From NCBI RefSeq assembly GCF_003725695.1, contig NZ_RJSE01000007.1, positions 372,001-436,000 on the forward strand: DNA of 64,000 nucleotides. Reading direction: 5' to 3'. Origin of the DNA: Nocardioides marmoriginsengisoli. Its GTDB lineage: Bacteria > Actinomycetota > Actinomycetes > Propionibacteriales > Nocardioidaceae. This document shows, in pieces, positions 24,426 to 34,866 of this stretch. How positions within the stretch are numbered: position 1 is the first letter of the stretch; each line of letters opens with the position of its first letter. The notes below the pieces were generated by a model. It was not told where the DNA came from, made no database searches, and saw only the letters and a list, made by a program, of their open reading frames with translations. The translations under genes were made by a program, and so were the position numbers.

Positions 24426-24924
24426 AGTGGTTCGTCGTGTACCCGGCGGCCTTGGCGCGCTCGAACGAGGCGAGCACCTCGGCCTCGGCCTCGGTACGGC
24501 CGACCCAGTTGGCGCCCTCGACGGACTTGCCCGGCTCCAGGTCCTTGTAGACCTCGAAGAAGTGCTGGATCTCGAGGCGGTCGAACTTCGAGACGTGGTT
24601 GATGTCGCGCAGGTGCTCCAGGCGCGGGTCGTGCGTCGGGACGCAGAGGACCTTGTCGTCGCCGCCGGCCTCGTCGGTCATCCGGAACATGCCGATCGCG
24701 CGGCACTTGATCAGGCAGCCCGGGAACGTCGGCGCCTGCAGGATCACCAGCGCGTCCAGCGGGTCGCCGTCCAGGCCGAGGGTGTTCTCGATGTAGCCGT
24801 AGTCCTCGGGGTACGCGGTCGAGGTGAAGAGCATCCGGTCGAGGCGGATCCGCCCGGTCTCATGGTCGACCTCGTACTTGTTCCGTGAGCCCTTGGGGAT
24901 CTCCACGAGTACGTCGAATTCCAC
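24424..24924 (-). CDS. ppa: Inorganic pyrophosphatase (family I)
   Basis: 166 residues, the usual bacterial size. It hydrolyses pyrophosphate released by biosynthetic reactions. [13 protein letters not shown] near the N-terminus, [12 protein letters not shown], and the signature DGDPLDALV carry the metal- and substrate-binding Asp/Glu/Lys/Tyr residues; KVLCVP and [13 protein letters not shown] complete the site. I chose the GTG at 24924 (complement) because an AAGGAAA ribosome-binding site lies six bases upstream and the protein then starts [10 protein letters not shown] as in homologs. It is transcribed divergently from the PBP4 gene. Confidence 0.95.
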   Translation of the reverse strand: MEFDVLVEIPKGSRNKYEVDHETGRIRLDRMLFTSTAYPEDYGYIENTLGLDGDPLDALVILQAPTFPGCLIKCRAIGMFRMTDEAGGDDKVLCVPTHDPRLEHLRDINHVSKFDRLEIQHFFEVYKDLEPGKSVEGANWVGRTEAEAEVLASFERAKAAGYTTNH

Positions 24925-25069
24925 GGTGTTTCCTTCCGACAGCAATATCCGATGAGTGAGGGGGTCGTCGGCGTCGGTGATCAGGCGTAGGTGCCGACCA
25001 TGACCCGCGACCGCGACCCGGCTAGTCTCCCGCACAATGCCTGGGAAGAGCCAACCGAGGAGGCGAAAC

Positions 25070-26518
25070 ATGCCGACGCGTGAGCAACGCCACGCCGGCC
25101 GCACCCGGCGTACCCGGCGCTGGACCTCCTGGATCCCGGAGGCCCTGGTCGCCCTGGTGGTCGTCGCGGCCATCGGCAACGCGGAGCTCGACCTCGGTCA
25201 CCGCTGGCTGGGCCTGGACCGGGCCACCCCCGGCACCGACCCCGCCCGGGTGCTGCCCCCGGAGGGGCTCGACCTCACGGCAGGGCCTGCCGCCGCCCCG
25301 GTGGCGCTGCCCCAGGCTCCCGGCCGGATCGATCCGGCCGCGGTGCGCAAGGCGCTGGCGCCGTACGTCGCCGACCCGGATCTCGGCAAGCACGTGAGCA
25401 TCGCCGTCAGCGAGGTCGCCACCGGGAAGATCGTGCTGCGACGCGGTGCCTCCGCGGTCACCCCGGCCTCGACGATGAAGCTGCTGACCAGCGTGGCCGC
25501 GCTGGAGAAGCTCGGCCCGATGACCCGGTTCTCGACCCGGGTGGTCGGTGCCGGCAACCGGATCGTGCTGGTCGGCGGCGGCGACCCGTTCCTGGCCGGC
25601 TCGACCAAGCGCGCCCGCGGCCAGTACCCGGCCCGCGCCGACATCGGCACCCTGGCGCGCCGTACCGCCGCGGCCCTGAAGGCGCAGCAGGTCAGCAAGG
25701 TGACCCTCGGGTACGACGACAGCCTCTTCTCCGGTCCCGGCCTCAACCCGCGCTGGCCGGCCACGTACCTCCCCGAGAACGTCGCTCCTCCGATCAGCGC
25801 GCTCTGGATCGACCAGGGCGTCGTCGACGGCCGGTACGTCGCGAATCCCGCCGAGGTTGCCGCGAACGCATTCGCCACCGCCCTGCGCCGGAGCGGCATC
25901 ACCGTGGTGGGCGCGCCGCGGCAGCGCACCGCCCCCGCCGCTGCCGCCGAGCTCGCGAAGGTGGAGAGCGCCCCGGTCGGCGAGATCGTGCAGCAGACCC
26001 TGGCCGTCAGCGACAACAACGCGGCCGAGGTGCTGTCCCACCAGGTCGGGCTGGCGGTCAGCGGCGACGGGTCCTTCCTCGGGGGTGCCGCCGGGGTGGT
26101 CGAGGTGCTGCAAGGCCTGAAGATCGACACCGCCGGGTCGCGGATCTACGACGGCAGCGGCCTGTCCCGGCAGACCCTGCTGACCCCGGGGATCCTGCTC
26201 GGCGTCCTGCAGGCGGCCGCGTCGACCGAGCACCCGGAGCTGCGCGAGGCGCTCACCGGGCTGCCGGTCGCAGGCTTCACCGGATCGTTGCAGAGCCGGT
26301 TCGACAAGGGACCCGCCGATGCCCTGGGACGGGTCCGGGCGAAGACCGGCACGCTGACCGGCGTCCGCGGCCTCGCCGGCCTGGCCACGGATCTCGACGG
26401 CAACCTGATGGCGTTCGTGCTGATCACCGACAGGGTGCCGGTCGAGGACCAGCTGGCCGCTCAGCACGATCTGGACCTGATGGCCGGGGCGCTGGGGTCA
26501 TGTCACTGCGGCCCGTAG
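25070..26518 (+). CDS. dacB: D-alanyl-D-alanine carboxypeptidase/endopeptidase (PBP4 type)
   Basis: 482 residues from ATG 25070, chosen over ATG 25037 because GAGGAGG precedes it at ideal spacing. An N-terminal basic region and one hydrophobic helix (about 22-37) act as signal anchor. The serine-peptidase motifs are Ser134-Thr-Met-Lys137, SDN near 323 and KTGTL near 430, the S13 family set. The inserted domain between the first two motifs is the PBP4 hallmark. It trims or cuts cross-linked peptidoglycan outside the membrane. A TAGTCT -10 box lies at 25023. The next two genes are read from the same strand with short gaps. Confidence 0.92.
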   Translation: MPTREQRHAGRTRRTRRWTSWIPEALVALVVVAAIGNAELDLGHRWLGLDRATPGTDPARVLPPEGLDLTAGPAAAPVALPQAPGRIDPAAVRKALAPYVADPDLGKHVSIAVSEVATGKIVLRRGASAVTPASTMKLLTSVAALEKLGPMTRFSTRVVGAGNRIVLVGGGDPFLAGSTKRARGQYPARADIGTLARRTAAALKAQQVSKVTLGYDDSLFSGPGLNPRWPATYLPENVAPPISALWIDQGVVDGRYVANPAEVAANAFATALRRSGITVVGAPRQRTAPAAAAELAKVESAPVGEIVQQTLAVSDNNAAEVLSHQVGLAVSGDGSFLGGAAGVVEVLQGLKIDTAGSRIYDGSGLSRQTLLTPGILLGVLQAAASTEHPELREALTGLPVAGFTGSLQSRFDKGPADALGRVRAKTGTLTGVRGLAGLATDLDGNLMAFVLITDRVPVEDQLAAQHDLDLMAGALGSCHCGP

Positions 26519-26521
26519 GGT
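26516..26521 (+). promoter_or_regulatory. -10 box of probable leaderless promoter
   Basis: TAGGGT overlaps the PBP4 stop codon and ends six bases before ATG 26528, the recurring TANNNT-N6-start pattern. Confidence 0.5.
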
Positions 26522-26527
26522 CTTCCC

Positions 26528-27598
26528 ATGACTGAAGCACCGACGCGGGCGGCGAGCGCCCCGATGATCGACTGGGACCTCGCCGTACGGGTGGGGTCGC
26601 GGCTCGCCGGCGACGGACCGGCCGTCTCCCGCGGCGAGGCGTCGGAGGTCGTCGCGGAGCTCCGCGGGGGTGCCGAGAAGTCCACGCCGCTGGTGCGCGA
26701 GTTCACCGGCCTGTACGCCGAGGCACGCACCGCCCCGGTCCTGGTCGTCGACCGGCCCGGCTGGATCCAGGCCAACGCCGACGGTTTCGCGACGGTGATC
26801 GCCCCGATCGTCGGCAAGCTCCAGGAGAAGAAGGGGCCGCCGTCGGCGATGGCGGAGGCGATCGGGTCCCGGATCACCGGTGCCGAGCTCGGCGTGATGC
26901 TGGGCTTCCTCGGTGGCAAGGTGCTCGGCCAGTTCGACCCGTTCCACCAAGCCGAGGGTGCGGCCGGCCGGCTGCTCCTGGTGGCGCCGAACATCGTCCA
27001 CGTCGAGCGCGAGCTCGGGGTCGACGAGCACGACTTCCGGCTCTGGGTCTGCCTGCACGAGGAGACCCACCGGGTGCAGTTCACCGCGGTCCCGTGGATG
27101 CGCGACCACCTCCAGGACCTGATGGGCGAGATCGTCGGCCAGGTGGAGACGGACCCGTCCGCGCTGCTCAGCGAGGGACTCTCCCGGGTCGGTTCGGTGC
27201 TCTCCGGCAAGTCCGACGCGAGTCTGCTCGACCTGTTCTCGACGCCCGAGCAGAAGACGATCATCGACAAGGTCACCGGTGTGATGAGCCTGCTCGAGGG
27301 GCACGCGGACGTGGTGATGGACGGTGTCGGGCCCGAGGTGATCCCGAGCGTCGACCAGATCCGGGCACGGTTCACCCAACGCCGCAAGGGCATCGGCACG
27401 CTCGACAAGCTGCTCCGCCGGCTCCTCGGCCTGGACCAGAAGATGGCGCAGTACCGCGACGGGGCCGTCTTCGTCCGGGCCGCCATCGACAAGGTCGGCA
27501 TGGAGGGCTTCAACGCCGTCTTCGCCGAGCCCGCGAACCTGCCCACGAAGTCCGAGATCCACGACCCGGAGTCGTGGTTGAAGCGCGTCCACGGCTGA
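26528..27598 (+). CDS. Zinc-dependent metalloprotease, DUF2342 type
   Basis: 356 residues. LWVCLHEETHRVQF (around residue 180) contains HEXXH, and the later EGHADVVMDG is a probable third-ligand region. The protein matches the actinobacterial DUF2342 family (sometimes labelled coenzyme F420 biosynthesis-associated, although this role is unproven), which has a zincin fold. There is no signal peptide, so it is probably cytoplasmic. The gene lies between PBP4 and tilS, a conserved actinobacterial order, and its stop overlaps the tilS start (TGATG). Confidence 0.82.
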   Translation: MTEAPTRAASAPMIDWDLAVRVGSRLAGDGPAVSRGEASEVVAELRGGAEKSTPLVREFTGLYAEARTAPVLVVDRPGWIQANADGFATVIAPIVGKLQEKKGPPSAMAEAIGSRITGAELGVMLGFLGGKVLGQFDPFHQAEGAAGRLLLVAPNIVHVERELGVDEHDFRLWVCLHEETHRVQFTAVPWMRDHLQDLMGEIVGQVETDPSALLSEGLSRVGSVLSGKSDASLLDLFSTPEQKTIIDKVTGVMSLLEGHADVVMDGVGPEVIPSVDQIRARFTQRRKGIGTLDKLLRRLLGLDQKMAQYRDGAVFVRAAIDKVGMEGFNAVFAEPANLPTKSEIHDPESWLKRVHG

Positions 27599-28716
27599 TG
27601 GGGCTCGACCCGGCGGTCGCGGCGGTCCGGCTGGCGGTGCGCCGGAATCTGACGATCCTCAATGACGGCGAGGGCGGGTACTGGGCACCAGACCTCGGGA
27701 GCTCGGTGATGGTCGCCTGCTCCGGGGGCGCCGACTCCCTCGCGCTGCTCGCGGCGACGATCTTCGAGGTCGCCAAGCTGAAGGAGACCCGGGTGATCGG
27801 CGTGGTCGTCGACCACGGGTTGCAGGAGGGTTCGGCCGAGCACACCGCGCGGGTGGTCGAGCAGATGGCGGCGCTGGGCGCCGACGAGACTGCGACGATC
27901 CGGGTCACTGTCGACCCAGGTCCTGCCGGGATCGAGGCCGGTGCCCGGGAGGCCCGGTACGCCGCGCTCTCCCAGCTTGCCGAACACTTCTCCACGGAGC
28001 TCGTGCTGCTCGGGCACACCCTGGACGACCAGGCCGAGAACGTGCTGCTCGGCCTGGCCCGCGGATCGGGCGGGCGGTCGCTGCAGGGGATGCGGCACGG
28101 CTTCCGGCGTGATGAGGGCGAGCCGGTGCTTGAGCCCATCGCGAGCCGTACCGAGGAGACGCCGGACGGTCCGCGGACGCTCTACCTGGGGCACGAGGTG
28201 TTCCGGCACTCGACGGCGTTCTCCCGCCCGTTGCTCGGGATCACCCGCGCCCAGACCGAGGCTGCCTGCCGCGCCGAGGACATCGTCTGGTGGGAGGACC
28301 CGCACAACGCCGACCCGCGGTTCCTCCGGTCCCGCGTGCGGCACTCGGTGCTCCCGGTGCTCGAGCGCGAGCTCGGCCCCGGCGTCGCCCAGGCGCTCGC
28401 CCGGACGGCGGAGCAGTTGCGCCTCGACATGGACGAGCTCGACCTGCACGCCGAGGCCGCCCTGGAGGAGGCGCGGATCGAGGGCGGCATCGATGCCGAC
28501 GACCTGGAGTACACCAGCCCGGCGATCTTCGGGCGCGTCCTGCGGTTGGCCGCGATCGAAGCCGGCGCGATCCCGTCCGAGCTGACCTACGAACACGTGC
28601 AGGCGATCCGGGGTACGCGACCGGGCAAGGAGATCCAGCTGCCCGGGCACGTCACCGCCTACCGCGAGGGCGAGTCGAGGATCCTCTTCAAGCCGACTCC
28701 GCCGCTTCCGGACTGA
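27598..28716 (+). CDS. tilS: tRNA(Ile)-lysidine synthase
   Basis: 372 residues. It modifies C34 of the CAU-anticodon isoleucine tRNA to lysidine so that it reads AUA. The PP-loop SGGADS is at residues 42-47, VVDHGLQ at about 82, and LGHTLDDQAENVLLGLARG holds the conserved HxxDDQxE segment. The C-terminal half is the usual helical tRNA-binding region, ending with a short TilS C-terminal domain. The ATG overlaps the previous stop. hpt and ftsH lie downstream, as in many bacteria, although two other genes interrupt here. Confidence 0.94.
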   Translation: MGLDPAVAAVRLAVRRNLTILNDGEGGYWAPDLGSSVMVACSGGADSLALLAATIFEVAKLKETRVIGVVVDHGLQEGSAEHTARVVEQMAALGADETATIRVTVDPGPAGIEAGAREARYAALSQLAEHFSTELVLLGHTLDDQAENVLLGLARGSGGRSLQGMRHGFRRDEGEPVLEPIASRTEETPDGPRTLYLGHEVFRHSTAFSRPLLGITRAQTEAACRAEDIVWWEDPHNADPRFLRSRVRHSVLPVLERELGPGVAQALARTAEQLRLDMDELDLHAEAALEEARIEGGIDADDLEYTSPAIFGRVLRLAAIEAGAIPSELTYEHVQAIRGTRPGKEIQLPGHVTAYREGESRILFKPTPPLPD

Positions 28717-28772
28717 TCGCCCGCCGGCGATAACCAGTCGATCCAGACTCCGGCCTCCGCGACAATCGTCGC

Positions 28773-29252
28773 GTGCTGAATCGTGAGCGGGTGCTGCAGC
28801 GGGTGGAGGACGACCTCCAGCGCGGGCACACCCATGTCGCGATCCAGCGCCTGACCACCCTGGTGCAGGGCATCCCCACCGACCTCGACCTCCGCCGCCG
28901 GCTCGCCGCGGTGCACCGGAGCACCGGCAACCTGGTGGAGGCCGGGCGCTGGTCCTACTTCGAGGCGGAGCGCGATCAGGCCTCGGTGGATGCGTTCGAG
29001 CGTGCCCGCCAGGATCCGCGCGGTCGCTTGAAGGCGCTCAACTGGCCGCGAGACCAGTGGGGCGAGGCGCCGGAGCGGGTACGCCGCACCCTGGAGGAAC
29101 TGGAGGCGGCGCCCCGGTACCGCGGCGCCAAGGAGACGTCGGAGGCGAGCCGATGGGACGCCGTGCTCCGTGCCGGATGGGCCGCCTTCGCCTTGGTGAA
29201 CGTTGCCGCGTGGGGGTTCGGGTACGTCGCGCTGGTCCGCTGGATCTGGTGA
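28773..29252 (+). CDS. Small uncharacterised protein, DUF6584-like
   Basis: 159 residues, GTG start preceded at six bases by GACAAT (a one-mismatch -10 box). The first 70 residues form a helical, TPR-like segment (RVEDDLQRGHTHVAIQRL, then a Gly-x-Pro turn and DLRRRLAAVHRSTGN). A charged middle with a WSYFEAE motif follows, and one transmembrane helix near 130-155 ends in RWIW. The N-terminal pattern resembles DUF6584 proteins of Streptomyces from memory. No function is known. It would be a tail-anchored membrane protein. Confidence 0.65.
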   Translation: MLNRERVLQRVEDDLQRGHTHVAIQRLTTLVQGIPTDLDLRRRLAAVHRSTGNLVEAGRWSYFEAERDQASVDAFERARQDPRGRLKALNWPRDQWGEAPERVRRTLEELEAAPRYRGAKETSEASRWDAVLRAGWAAFALVNVAAWGFGYVALVRWIW

Positions 29253-29255
29253 TCT

Positions 29256-30296
29256 TCAGAGGAGTTCCTTCGCGAGCAGCCGGAGGGTCTCCTCGCGGGC
29301 CGGGGAGGAGTGGGTCGGAGTGCCCTGACGAGCACCGGCGACCGGGTGCACCATCACCTCGTCCACGCCGTACGTCGCGGCGAGCTCGCGGAGCTGACCG
29401 GCTGCGGCGGCCGGGGTGCCGATCACCCAGCGCCGTCGCATCGCCTCGACGAGGGGGCGGTGGGCGTCCGGGATCGGGTCGGACTGCGCGTCCTCGATCA
29501 GTCGCTGGGGGCGGAGCGTGCCGCCGGTCCGCAGCGCGACCATCGCCTGGAGCTGGGGCAGCGCCAGCGCCTCCGCCTCCTCGGCGTCCTCGGCCACCAC
29601 GGCGTTCACGGTGAGGAACGTCTTCGGCTCCGCCAGCTCCTCCGAGGGCTGGAACCCGTCCCGGTAGAGCGCCAGCGCCTGGTCGGTGCCGTTGCCGGAG
29701 AAGTGGTGCGCGAAGACGTACGGCAGTCCCCGCGACGCGGCCAGCTGGGCCGAGTAGTCCGACGAGCCGAGCAGCCAGACGTCCGGTCGGCTCGTCGCCG
29801 CGGGGGTCGCGTTCAGGGCGTGCACCCGGCCGTTGACCTGCAGGCCCACGCCACCGGGGCTCATCATCGAGATCACGTTGTCGACGTACGACGGGAACTG
29901 GGCGACCGCGTCGTCGGTGACCCCGCCGCCGCCGTGCCGGAGCGCGTACGACGTCACCGGGTCGGAGCCGGGGGCCCGGCCGATGCCGAGGTCGATCCGG
30001 CCCGGGAACGCGGCCTCCAGGAGTGCGAACTGCTCCGCGATCACCAGCGGCGCGTGGTTGGGCAGCATCACCCCGCCCGAGCCGACCCGGATCCGGCGGG
30101 TGCTGCCGGCGACCAGGGCGATCAGCAGCGGAGGGTTGGTCGCGGCCACGGCTGGCATGTTGTGGTGCTCGGCCAGCCAGTAGCGGTGGTAGCCGGTCTC
30201 GTCGGCCACCCGGGCCAGGCTCGTGGTGGCTGCCAGCGCGTCTCCGGTGGTCTGGTCGCTGCGAACGGGAACGAGGTCGAGGACGGAGAGGCGCAT
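29256..30296 (-). CDS. LLM-class flavin-dependent oxidoreductase
   Basis: 346 residues, luciferase-like monooxygenase family. The N-terminal [22 protein letters not shown] and [13 protein letters not shown] segments are characteristic of the MsnO8/YhbW-like subgroup of single-component TIM-barrel proteins. It probably uses reduced FMN (or F420) to oxidise an unknown substrate. It is convergent with the upstream DUF6584-like gene (stops three bases apart) and divergent from hpt. No motif predicts the substrate, and the fold does not imply light production. Confidence 0.87.
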   Translation of the reverse strand: MRLSVLDLVPVRSDQTTGDALAATTSLARVADETGYHRYWLAEHHNMPAVAATNPPLLIALVAGSTRRIRVGSGGVMLPNHAPLVIAEQFALLEAAFPGRIDLGIGRAPGSDPVTSYALRHGGGGVTDDAVAQFPSYVDNVISMMSPGGVGLQVNGRVHALNATPAATSRPDVWLLGSSDYSAQLAASRGLPYVFAHHFSGNGTDQALALYRDGFQPSEELAEPKTFLTVNAVVAEDAEEAEALALPQLQAMVALRTGGTLRPQRLIEDAQSDPIPDAHRPLVEAMRRRWVIGTPAAAAGQLRELAATYGVDEVMVHPVAGARQGTPTHSSPAREETLRLLAKELL

Positions 30297-30349
30297 GAGA
30301 ACGTAACGCGGTCGTCGGCTCGGATAATCCCTGTGGCACGCTTGGACCC

Positions 30350-30901
30350 ATGGACGCCGCGGATGTCGAATCGGACCTCGTCAACATCCTTTTCACCGAG
30401 GAGCAGATCCAGGGCAAGCTCAAGGAGCTGGCGCAGGAGATCGAGGCGGACTACGCCGGCAAGGACGTCCTGATCGTCGGCATCCTGCGCGGTGCGGTGA
30501 TGGTGATGGCGGACCTGGCGCGGGCGCTGAACCGGCACGTCGAGATGGACTGGATGGCGGTGACGTCGTACGGGTCCGGCACCAAGTCCTCCGGTGTGGT
30601 CCGGATCCTCAAGGACCTGGACACCGACATCACCAACCGGCACGTGATCGTGGTCGACGAGATCATCGACACCGGCCTGACGCTCTCCTGGTTGATCTCG
30701 AACCTGGCCTCGCGCAACCCGGCCTCGCTGGAGATCTGCACGCTGCTGCGCAAGCCCGAGGCGCAGCAGATGGATGTCGGGGTCAAGTACGTCGGCTGGG
30801 ACATCCCGAACGAGTTCGTCGTCGGCTACGGCCTCGACTACCAGGAGCGCTACCGCAACCTGCGCGACATCGGCACCCTGGCGCCGCACGTTTACAGCTA
30901 G
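30350..30901 (+). CDS. hpt: Hypoxanthine phosphoribosyltransferase
   Basis: 183 residues. It salvages hypoxanthine and guanine with PRPP to IMP and GMP. The PRPP-binding motif [14 protein letters not shown] lies near residues 102-115; [13 protein letters not shown] (about 41) supplies the Gly/Lys-loop region, and [21 protein letters not shown] is the C-terminal purine-contact segment. It sits just before ftsH, the widely conserved tilS-hpt-ftsH order. The 53-base divergent region holds GATAAT (30323-30328) as a candidate -10. Confidence 0.95.
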   Translation: MDAADVESDLVNILFTEEQIQGKLKELAQEIEADYAGKDVLIVGILRGAVMVMADLARALNRHVEMDWMAVTSYGSGTKSSGVVRILKDLDTDITNRHVIVVDEIIDTGLTLSWLISNLASRNPASLEICTLLRKPEAQQMDVGVKYVGWDIPNEFVVGYGLDYQERYRNLRDIGTLAPHVYS

Positions 30902-30943
30902 GAAAGACCCGCGCGGAAGCGAGATCTGGGACTACCTGAGAGT

Positions 30944-32956
30944 ATGTCCGGCGTGAAGCGAATTCTCCGCGGTCCCTGGTTGTGGATCGGTCTTGCCGTT
31001 CTGGGCGTCATTCTCGCGCTGCAGCTCATCTCGCCCGACGGCGGTTACACCGAGATCGAGACCTCCAGCATGGTCACCCACATCAACGACGGCGACATCA
31101 AGAAGATCACCTTCGTCGACGGCACCGACCAGCAGATGCGTGCCGAGCTCAAGGACGGCAAGAAGGTGATGGCCAACTGGGTCGACGGCCAGCAGGTCGG
31201 CCTGATGGCGGAGGCGCTGAAGCAGAACCAGGCGGACAAGATCAGCAAGGTCGCGGTCAAGATCTCCAAGCCGAGCGTGCTCGGCACGATCCTCGCCACC
31301 TTCCTGCCCATCATCATCCTGGTCCTGCTGTTCCTGTTCCTGATGAACCAGGTCCAGGGCGGCGGTGGCAAGGTGATGCAGTTCGCCAAGTCCAAGGCCA
31401 AGCTGATCAGCAAGGACATGCCGAAGACCACCTTCGCCGACGTGGCCGGCTGCGAGGAGGCCATCGAGGAGCTCGGCGAGATCAAGGAGTTCCTCCAGGA
31501 GCCCGCCAAGTTCCAGGCCGTCGGCGCCAAGATCCCCAAGGGTGTGCTGCTCTACGGCCAGCCGGGTACCGGCAAGACCCTGCTTGCGCGCGCCGTCGCC
31601 GGCGAGGCGGGCGTGCCGTTCTACTCGATCTCCGGCTCGGACTTCGTCGAGATGTTCGTCGGTGTCGGTGCCTCCCGGGTCCGCGACCTGTTCGAGCAGG
31701 CGAAGGAGAACGCTCCGGCGATCGTCTTCATCGACGAGATCGACGCGGTCGGCCGCCACCGCGGCACTGGCATGGGGGGAGGGCATGACGAGCGCGAGCA
31801 GACCCTCAACCAGCTCCTCGTCGAGATGGACGGCTTCGACGTCCGCGGCGGCGTCATCCTGATCGCCGCGACCAACCGTCCCGACGTCCTGGACCCCGCC
31901 CTGCTGCGGCCCGGACGTTTCGACCGCCAGATCAGCGTCGACGCTCCCGACCTCAAGGGCCGCGAGCAGATCCTCAAGGTGCACGCCCGCGGCAAGCCGA
32001 TCGGTCCCGACGTGGACCTGCTCTCGGTGGCCCGTCGTACGCCGGGCTTCACCGGTGCCGACCTGGCGAACGTGCTCAACGAGGCCGCCCTGCTCACCGC
32101 CCGCCTCAACGGCAAGGTGATCGACGCGGAGATGCTCGACGAGGCGATCGACCGGGTCATCGCCGGCCCGCAGAAGCGGACCCGGTTGATGAGCGAGAAG
32201 GAGAAGCTGATCACGGCGTACCACGAGGGCGGACACGCCCTGGTCGCCGCGGCTCTCCCCGGCACCGACCCGGTGCACAAGATCACGATCCTGCCGCGCG
32301 GCCGGGCCCTCGGTTACACGATGGTGCTCCCGGACGAGGACAAGTACTCCCAGACCCGGTCGGAGATGCTCGACAAGCTGGCGTACATGCTCGGAGGTCG
32401 CGCCGCGGAGGAGATGATCTTCCACGACCCGACGACCGGTGCCGGCAACGACATCGAGAAGGCCACCTCGCTGGCCCGGGCGATGGTCACCCAGTACGGC
32501 ATGACCGAGACCCTCGGCGCGATCAAGCTCGGCGACAGCGGCGGTGAGCCGTTCCTGGGCCGCGACCTGGGGCACACCCGGAACTACTCCGAGGACGTTG
32601 CCGCGATCGTCGACGACGAGACCAAGAAGTTCCTGCAGGCGGCGCACCAGGAGGCCTACGACATCCTCGAGGAGAACCGGGACGTCCTCGACGCCCTGGT
32701 GCTCGCGCTGCTGGAGAAGGAGACCCTCGACAAGGAGCAGGTCGCCGAGGTCTTCGAGCCGCTGCGACGCCGCTCGGCCCGCCCGGCCTGGACCGGTTCG
32801 CCGGACCGGACGCCGTCCGCGATCCCGCCGATCGACGTGCCGGCCGGTGCTCCGGCGGCTCCCGAGCCGGCGGACGAGGGCGGCGTGATCCTGACCCCGC
32901 CGAACACCGACGGCGACTCCTTCGGAGAGGCGCCGAACCCCGGGAACGCGCCGTGA
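30944..32956 (+). CDS. ftsH: ATP-dependent zinc metalloprotease FtsH
   Basis: 670 residues, membrane-bound AAA+ protease for quality control of membrane proteins. Two transmembrane helices (about 11-29 and 111-134) enclose a small extracellular domain. Walker A reads GQPGTGKT (205-212); most relatives have [18 protein letters not shown] is Walker B and the second region of homology ([15 protein letters not shown]) is intact. The zinc site is HEGGH (about 427-431), with the downstream Asp ligand in the conserved C-terminal protease domain. A Pro/Ala-rich C-terminal tail is typical of actinobacteria. The stop overlaps the folE start (GTGA). Confidence 0.96.
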   Translation: MSGVKRILRGPWLWIGLAVLGVILALQLISPDGGYTEIETSSMVTHINDGDIKKITFVDGTDQQMRAELKDGKKVMANWVDGQQVGLMAEALKQNQADKISKVAVKISKPSVLGTILATFLPIIILVLLFLFLMNQVQGGGGKVMQFAKSKAKLISKDMPKTTFADVAGCEEAIEELGEIKEFLQEPAKFQAVGAKIPKGVLLYGQPGTGKTLLARAVAGEAGVPFYSISGSDFVEMFVGVGASRVRDLFEQAKENAPAIVFIDEIDAVGRHRGTGMGGGHDEREQTLNQLLVEMDGFDVRGGVILIAATNRPDVLDPALLRPGRFDRQISVDAPDLKGREQILKVHARGKPIGPDVDLLSVARRTPGFTGADLANVLNEAALLTARLNGKVIDAEMLDEAIDRVIAGPQKRTRLMSEKEKLITAYHEGGHALVAAALPGTDPVHKITILPRGRALGYTMVLPDEDKYSQTRSEMLDKLAYMLGGRAAEEMIFHDPTTGAGNDIEKATSLARAMVTQYGMTETLGAIKLGDSGGEPFLGRDLGHTRNYSEDVAAIVDDETKKFLQAAHQEAYDILEENRDVLDALVLALLEKETLDKEQVAEVFEPLRRRSARPAWTGSPDRTPSAIPPIDVPAGAPAAPEPADEGGVILTPPNTDGDSFGEAPNPGNAP

Positions 32957-33567
32957 GCGTCGGCCCGATCAGCGCGGGCTCGCTGGCCCCGATCAACGAG
33001 TTCGACCACGACCGGGCCGCCGCAGCGATCAAGGAGCTGCTCTACGCGATCGGCGAGGACCCCGAGCGCGAGGGCCTGCTCGACACCCCGGACCGGGTGG
33101 CCCGGGCCTACAAGGAGCTGACCGCGGGCCTGCGGCAGACCGCGGAGGGGGTGCTCACCACCACCTTCGACCTCGGTCACGACGAGATGGTGCTGGTCCG
33201 CGACATCGAGCTCTGGTCGATGTGCGAGCACCACCTGGTGCCGTTCACCGGGGTAGCCCACGTCGGCTACATCCCGGCCGAGTCCGGCAAGATCACCGGG
33301 CTGTCCAAGCTCGCCCGGCTGGTCGACGTCTACGCCAAGCGGCCTCAGGTGCAGGAGCGGCTGACCACCCAGATCGCGGACGCGCTGGTCGAGATCCTCG
33401 ATGCCCGTGGCGTGATCGTGGTGATCGAGGCCGAGCACCTCTGCATGACGATGCGCGGGGTGAAGAAGGCCGGCGCCCGCACGATCACCTCGGCCGTCCG
33501 CGGGATCATGCACAACGCCGCCACCCGTTCTGAGGCGATGGCGCTCATCAACGCCGCCCACCGGTAG
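32953..33567 (+). CDS. folE: GTP cyclohydrolase I (type IA)
   Basis: 204 residues. First step of folate synthesis: GTP to dihydroneopterin triphosphate. [12 protein letters not shown] has the zinc-binding Cys and catalytic His, and LCMTMRGV provides the second zinc Cys. [21 protein letters not shown] is the conserved oligomer and substrate region. The GTG start overlaps ftsH by four bases, so folate synthesis is coupled to the ftsH transcript. folP, folB and folK follow in order. Confidence 0.96.
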   Translation: MSVGPISAGSLAPINEFDHDRAAAAIKELLYAIGEDPEREGLLDTPDRVARAYKELTAGLRQTAEGVLTTTFDLGHDEMVLVRDIELWSMCEHHLVPFTGVAHVGYIPAESGKITGLSKLARLVDVYAKRPQVQERLTTQIADALVEILDARGVIVVIEAEHLCMTMRGVKKAGARTITSAVRGIMHNAATRSEAMALINAAHR

Positions 33568-33571
33568 CCCT

Positions 33572-34507
33572 GTGGCTGCCGCGATCGCCTCGCTCACCCA
33601 GCGCCACGTCGCCGGGCTGCCGGTCGTGGACCGACCGCTGGTGATGGGCGTGGTCAACGTGACCCCGGACTCGTTCTCCGACGGCGGCCTGTACGCCGAG
33701 GTGGAGACCGCGGTCGCGCACGGTCTGGAGATGCTGGAGCAGGGCGCGGACCTCCTCGACATCGGCGGCGAGTCCACCCGGCCGGGGGCGACCCGACCGG
33801 TGGTGGCCGACGAGCTGGCCCGGGTGGTCCCGGTGATCAGCGGCCTCACTGCCGCGGGTGCTCTGGTCTCGGTCGACACCATGCGGGCCGAGGTCGCCGA
33901 AGCCGCGCTGGCCGCCGGCGCGGTGCTGGTCAACGACGTCTCCGGCGGGCTCGCCGACCCGGACATCCTCAAGGTCGTGGCCGAGCACGACGCCGCCTAC
34001 GTGGCGATGCACTGGCGGGCGCACGCGTCCGAGATGCAGCAGCGGGCGACGTACTCCGGGCCCGACCAGGGCGGCGTCGTCGGGGATGTCCGCGCCGAGC
34101 TCGGGGCCCGCGTGGAGGCTGCGCTGGCAGCCGGGATCAGGCTGGAGCGGCTCGCGATCGACCCGGGCCTCGGCTTCGCCAAGACCGCCGACCACAACTG
34201 GGAGCTGCTGGCCGGGCTGGACGCGTTCGAGGAGCTCGGCCTGCCGATCCTGGTCGGGTCCAGCCGGAAGTCCTTCCTCGGCTCGCTGCTCGCCGACGCC
34301 GACGGCACCCCCCGGCCGGTCCTGGACCGCGAGGACGCCAACGTGGCGCTGACGACGCTCGCCGGGGTGCTGGGCGTCTGGACCGTCCGGGTGCACGAGG
34401 TGCGGGGGAGCGTCGACGCCCTGCGCGTCGTGGCGCGGTGGCAGGGGCGCTCGTTCGGTCCCGCGGTTGGGCGTTCCGAGCGCGCGGGTAGGGTCGAGGA
34501 GGAATGA
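33572..34507 (+). CDS. folP: Dihydropteroate synthase
   Basis: 311 residues from a GTG four bases after folE. It condenses p-aminobenzoate with hydroxymethyl-dihydropterin pyrophosphate and is the sulfonamide target. MGVVNVTPDSFSDGG (near residue 25), DIGGESTRPGA, VSVDTMR, VNDVSGG, AIDPGLGFAKT and the SSRKSFLG loop are all present and in order. The C-terminal 15 residues are more variable and run up to the folB start, which overlaps by four bases (ATGA). Confidence 0.95.
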   Translation: MAAAIASLTQRHVAGLPVVDRPLVMGVVNVTPDSFSDGGLYAEVETAVAHGLEMLEQGADLLDIGGESTRPGATRPVVADELARVVPVISGLTAAGALVSVDTMRAEVAEAALAAGAVLVNDVSGGLADPDILKVVAEHDAAYVAMHWRAHASEMQQRATYSGPDQGGVVGDVRAELGARVEAALAAGIRLERLAIDPGLGFAKTADHNWELLAGLDAFEELGLPILVGSSRKSFLGSLLADADGTPRPVLDREDANVALTTLAGVLGVWTVRVHEVRGSVDALRVVARWQGRSFGPAVGRSERAGRVEEE

Positions 34508-34866
34508 CTGACCAGCTGGCGGTGCGCGGCATCGAGATCTACGGACACCACGGTGTGTTCGATTTCGAGCGTCGCGACGGACAGATCTTCGTGATCGATC
34601 TGGTGCTGGGCATGGACACCCGCTCCGCCGCCTCCTCCGACGACCTGACCAAGACCGTCCACTACGGGTTGCTCGTCGACGCGGTGAAGGAAGCCGTCGA
34701 GAACGACCCGGTCGACCTGATCGAGACCCTGGCCCAACGCATCGCCGACGTCTGCCTCGCCTACGAGCAGGTCGACTGGGTGGACGTCACCGTCCACAAG
34801 CCGAACGCCCCGATAGAGGCGACGTTCTCGGACGTCGCCCTGACCATCAGACGGAGCCGAACATGA
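34504..34866 (+). CDS. folB: Dihydroneopterin aldolase
   Basis: 120 residues, normal size. It cleaves 7,8-dihydroneopterin to 6-hydroxymethyl-dihydropterin. GIEIYGHHGVFDFERRDGQ carries the active-site Tyr and the Glu region of the family; VHYGLLVDAV and LIETLAQRIAD follow, and the late HKPNAPI holds the catalytic Lys. GAGGAGGA is an unusually strong ribosome-binding site right before the ATG, and a TAGGGT box at 34489 could add a local promoter. It overlaps both neighbours. Confidence 0.95.
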   Translation: MTDQLAVRGIEIYGHHGVFDFERRDGQIFVIDLVLGMDTRSAASSDDLTKTVHYGLLVDAVKEAVENDPVDLIETLAQRIADVCLAYEQVDWVDVTVHKPNAPIEATFSDVALTIRRSRT

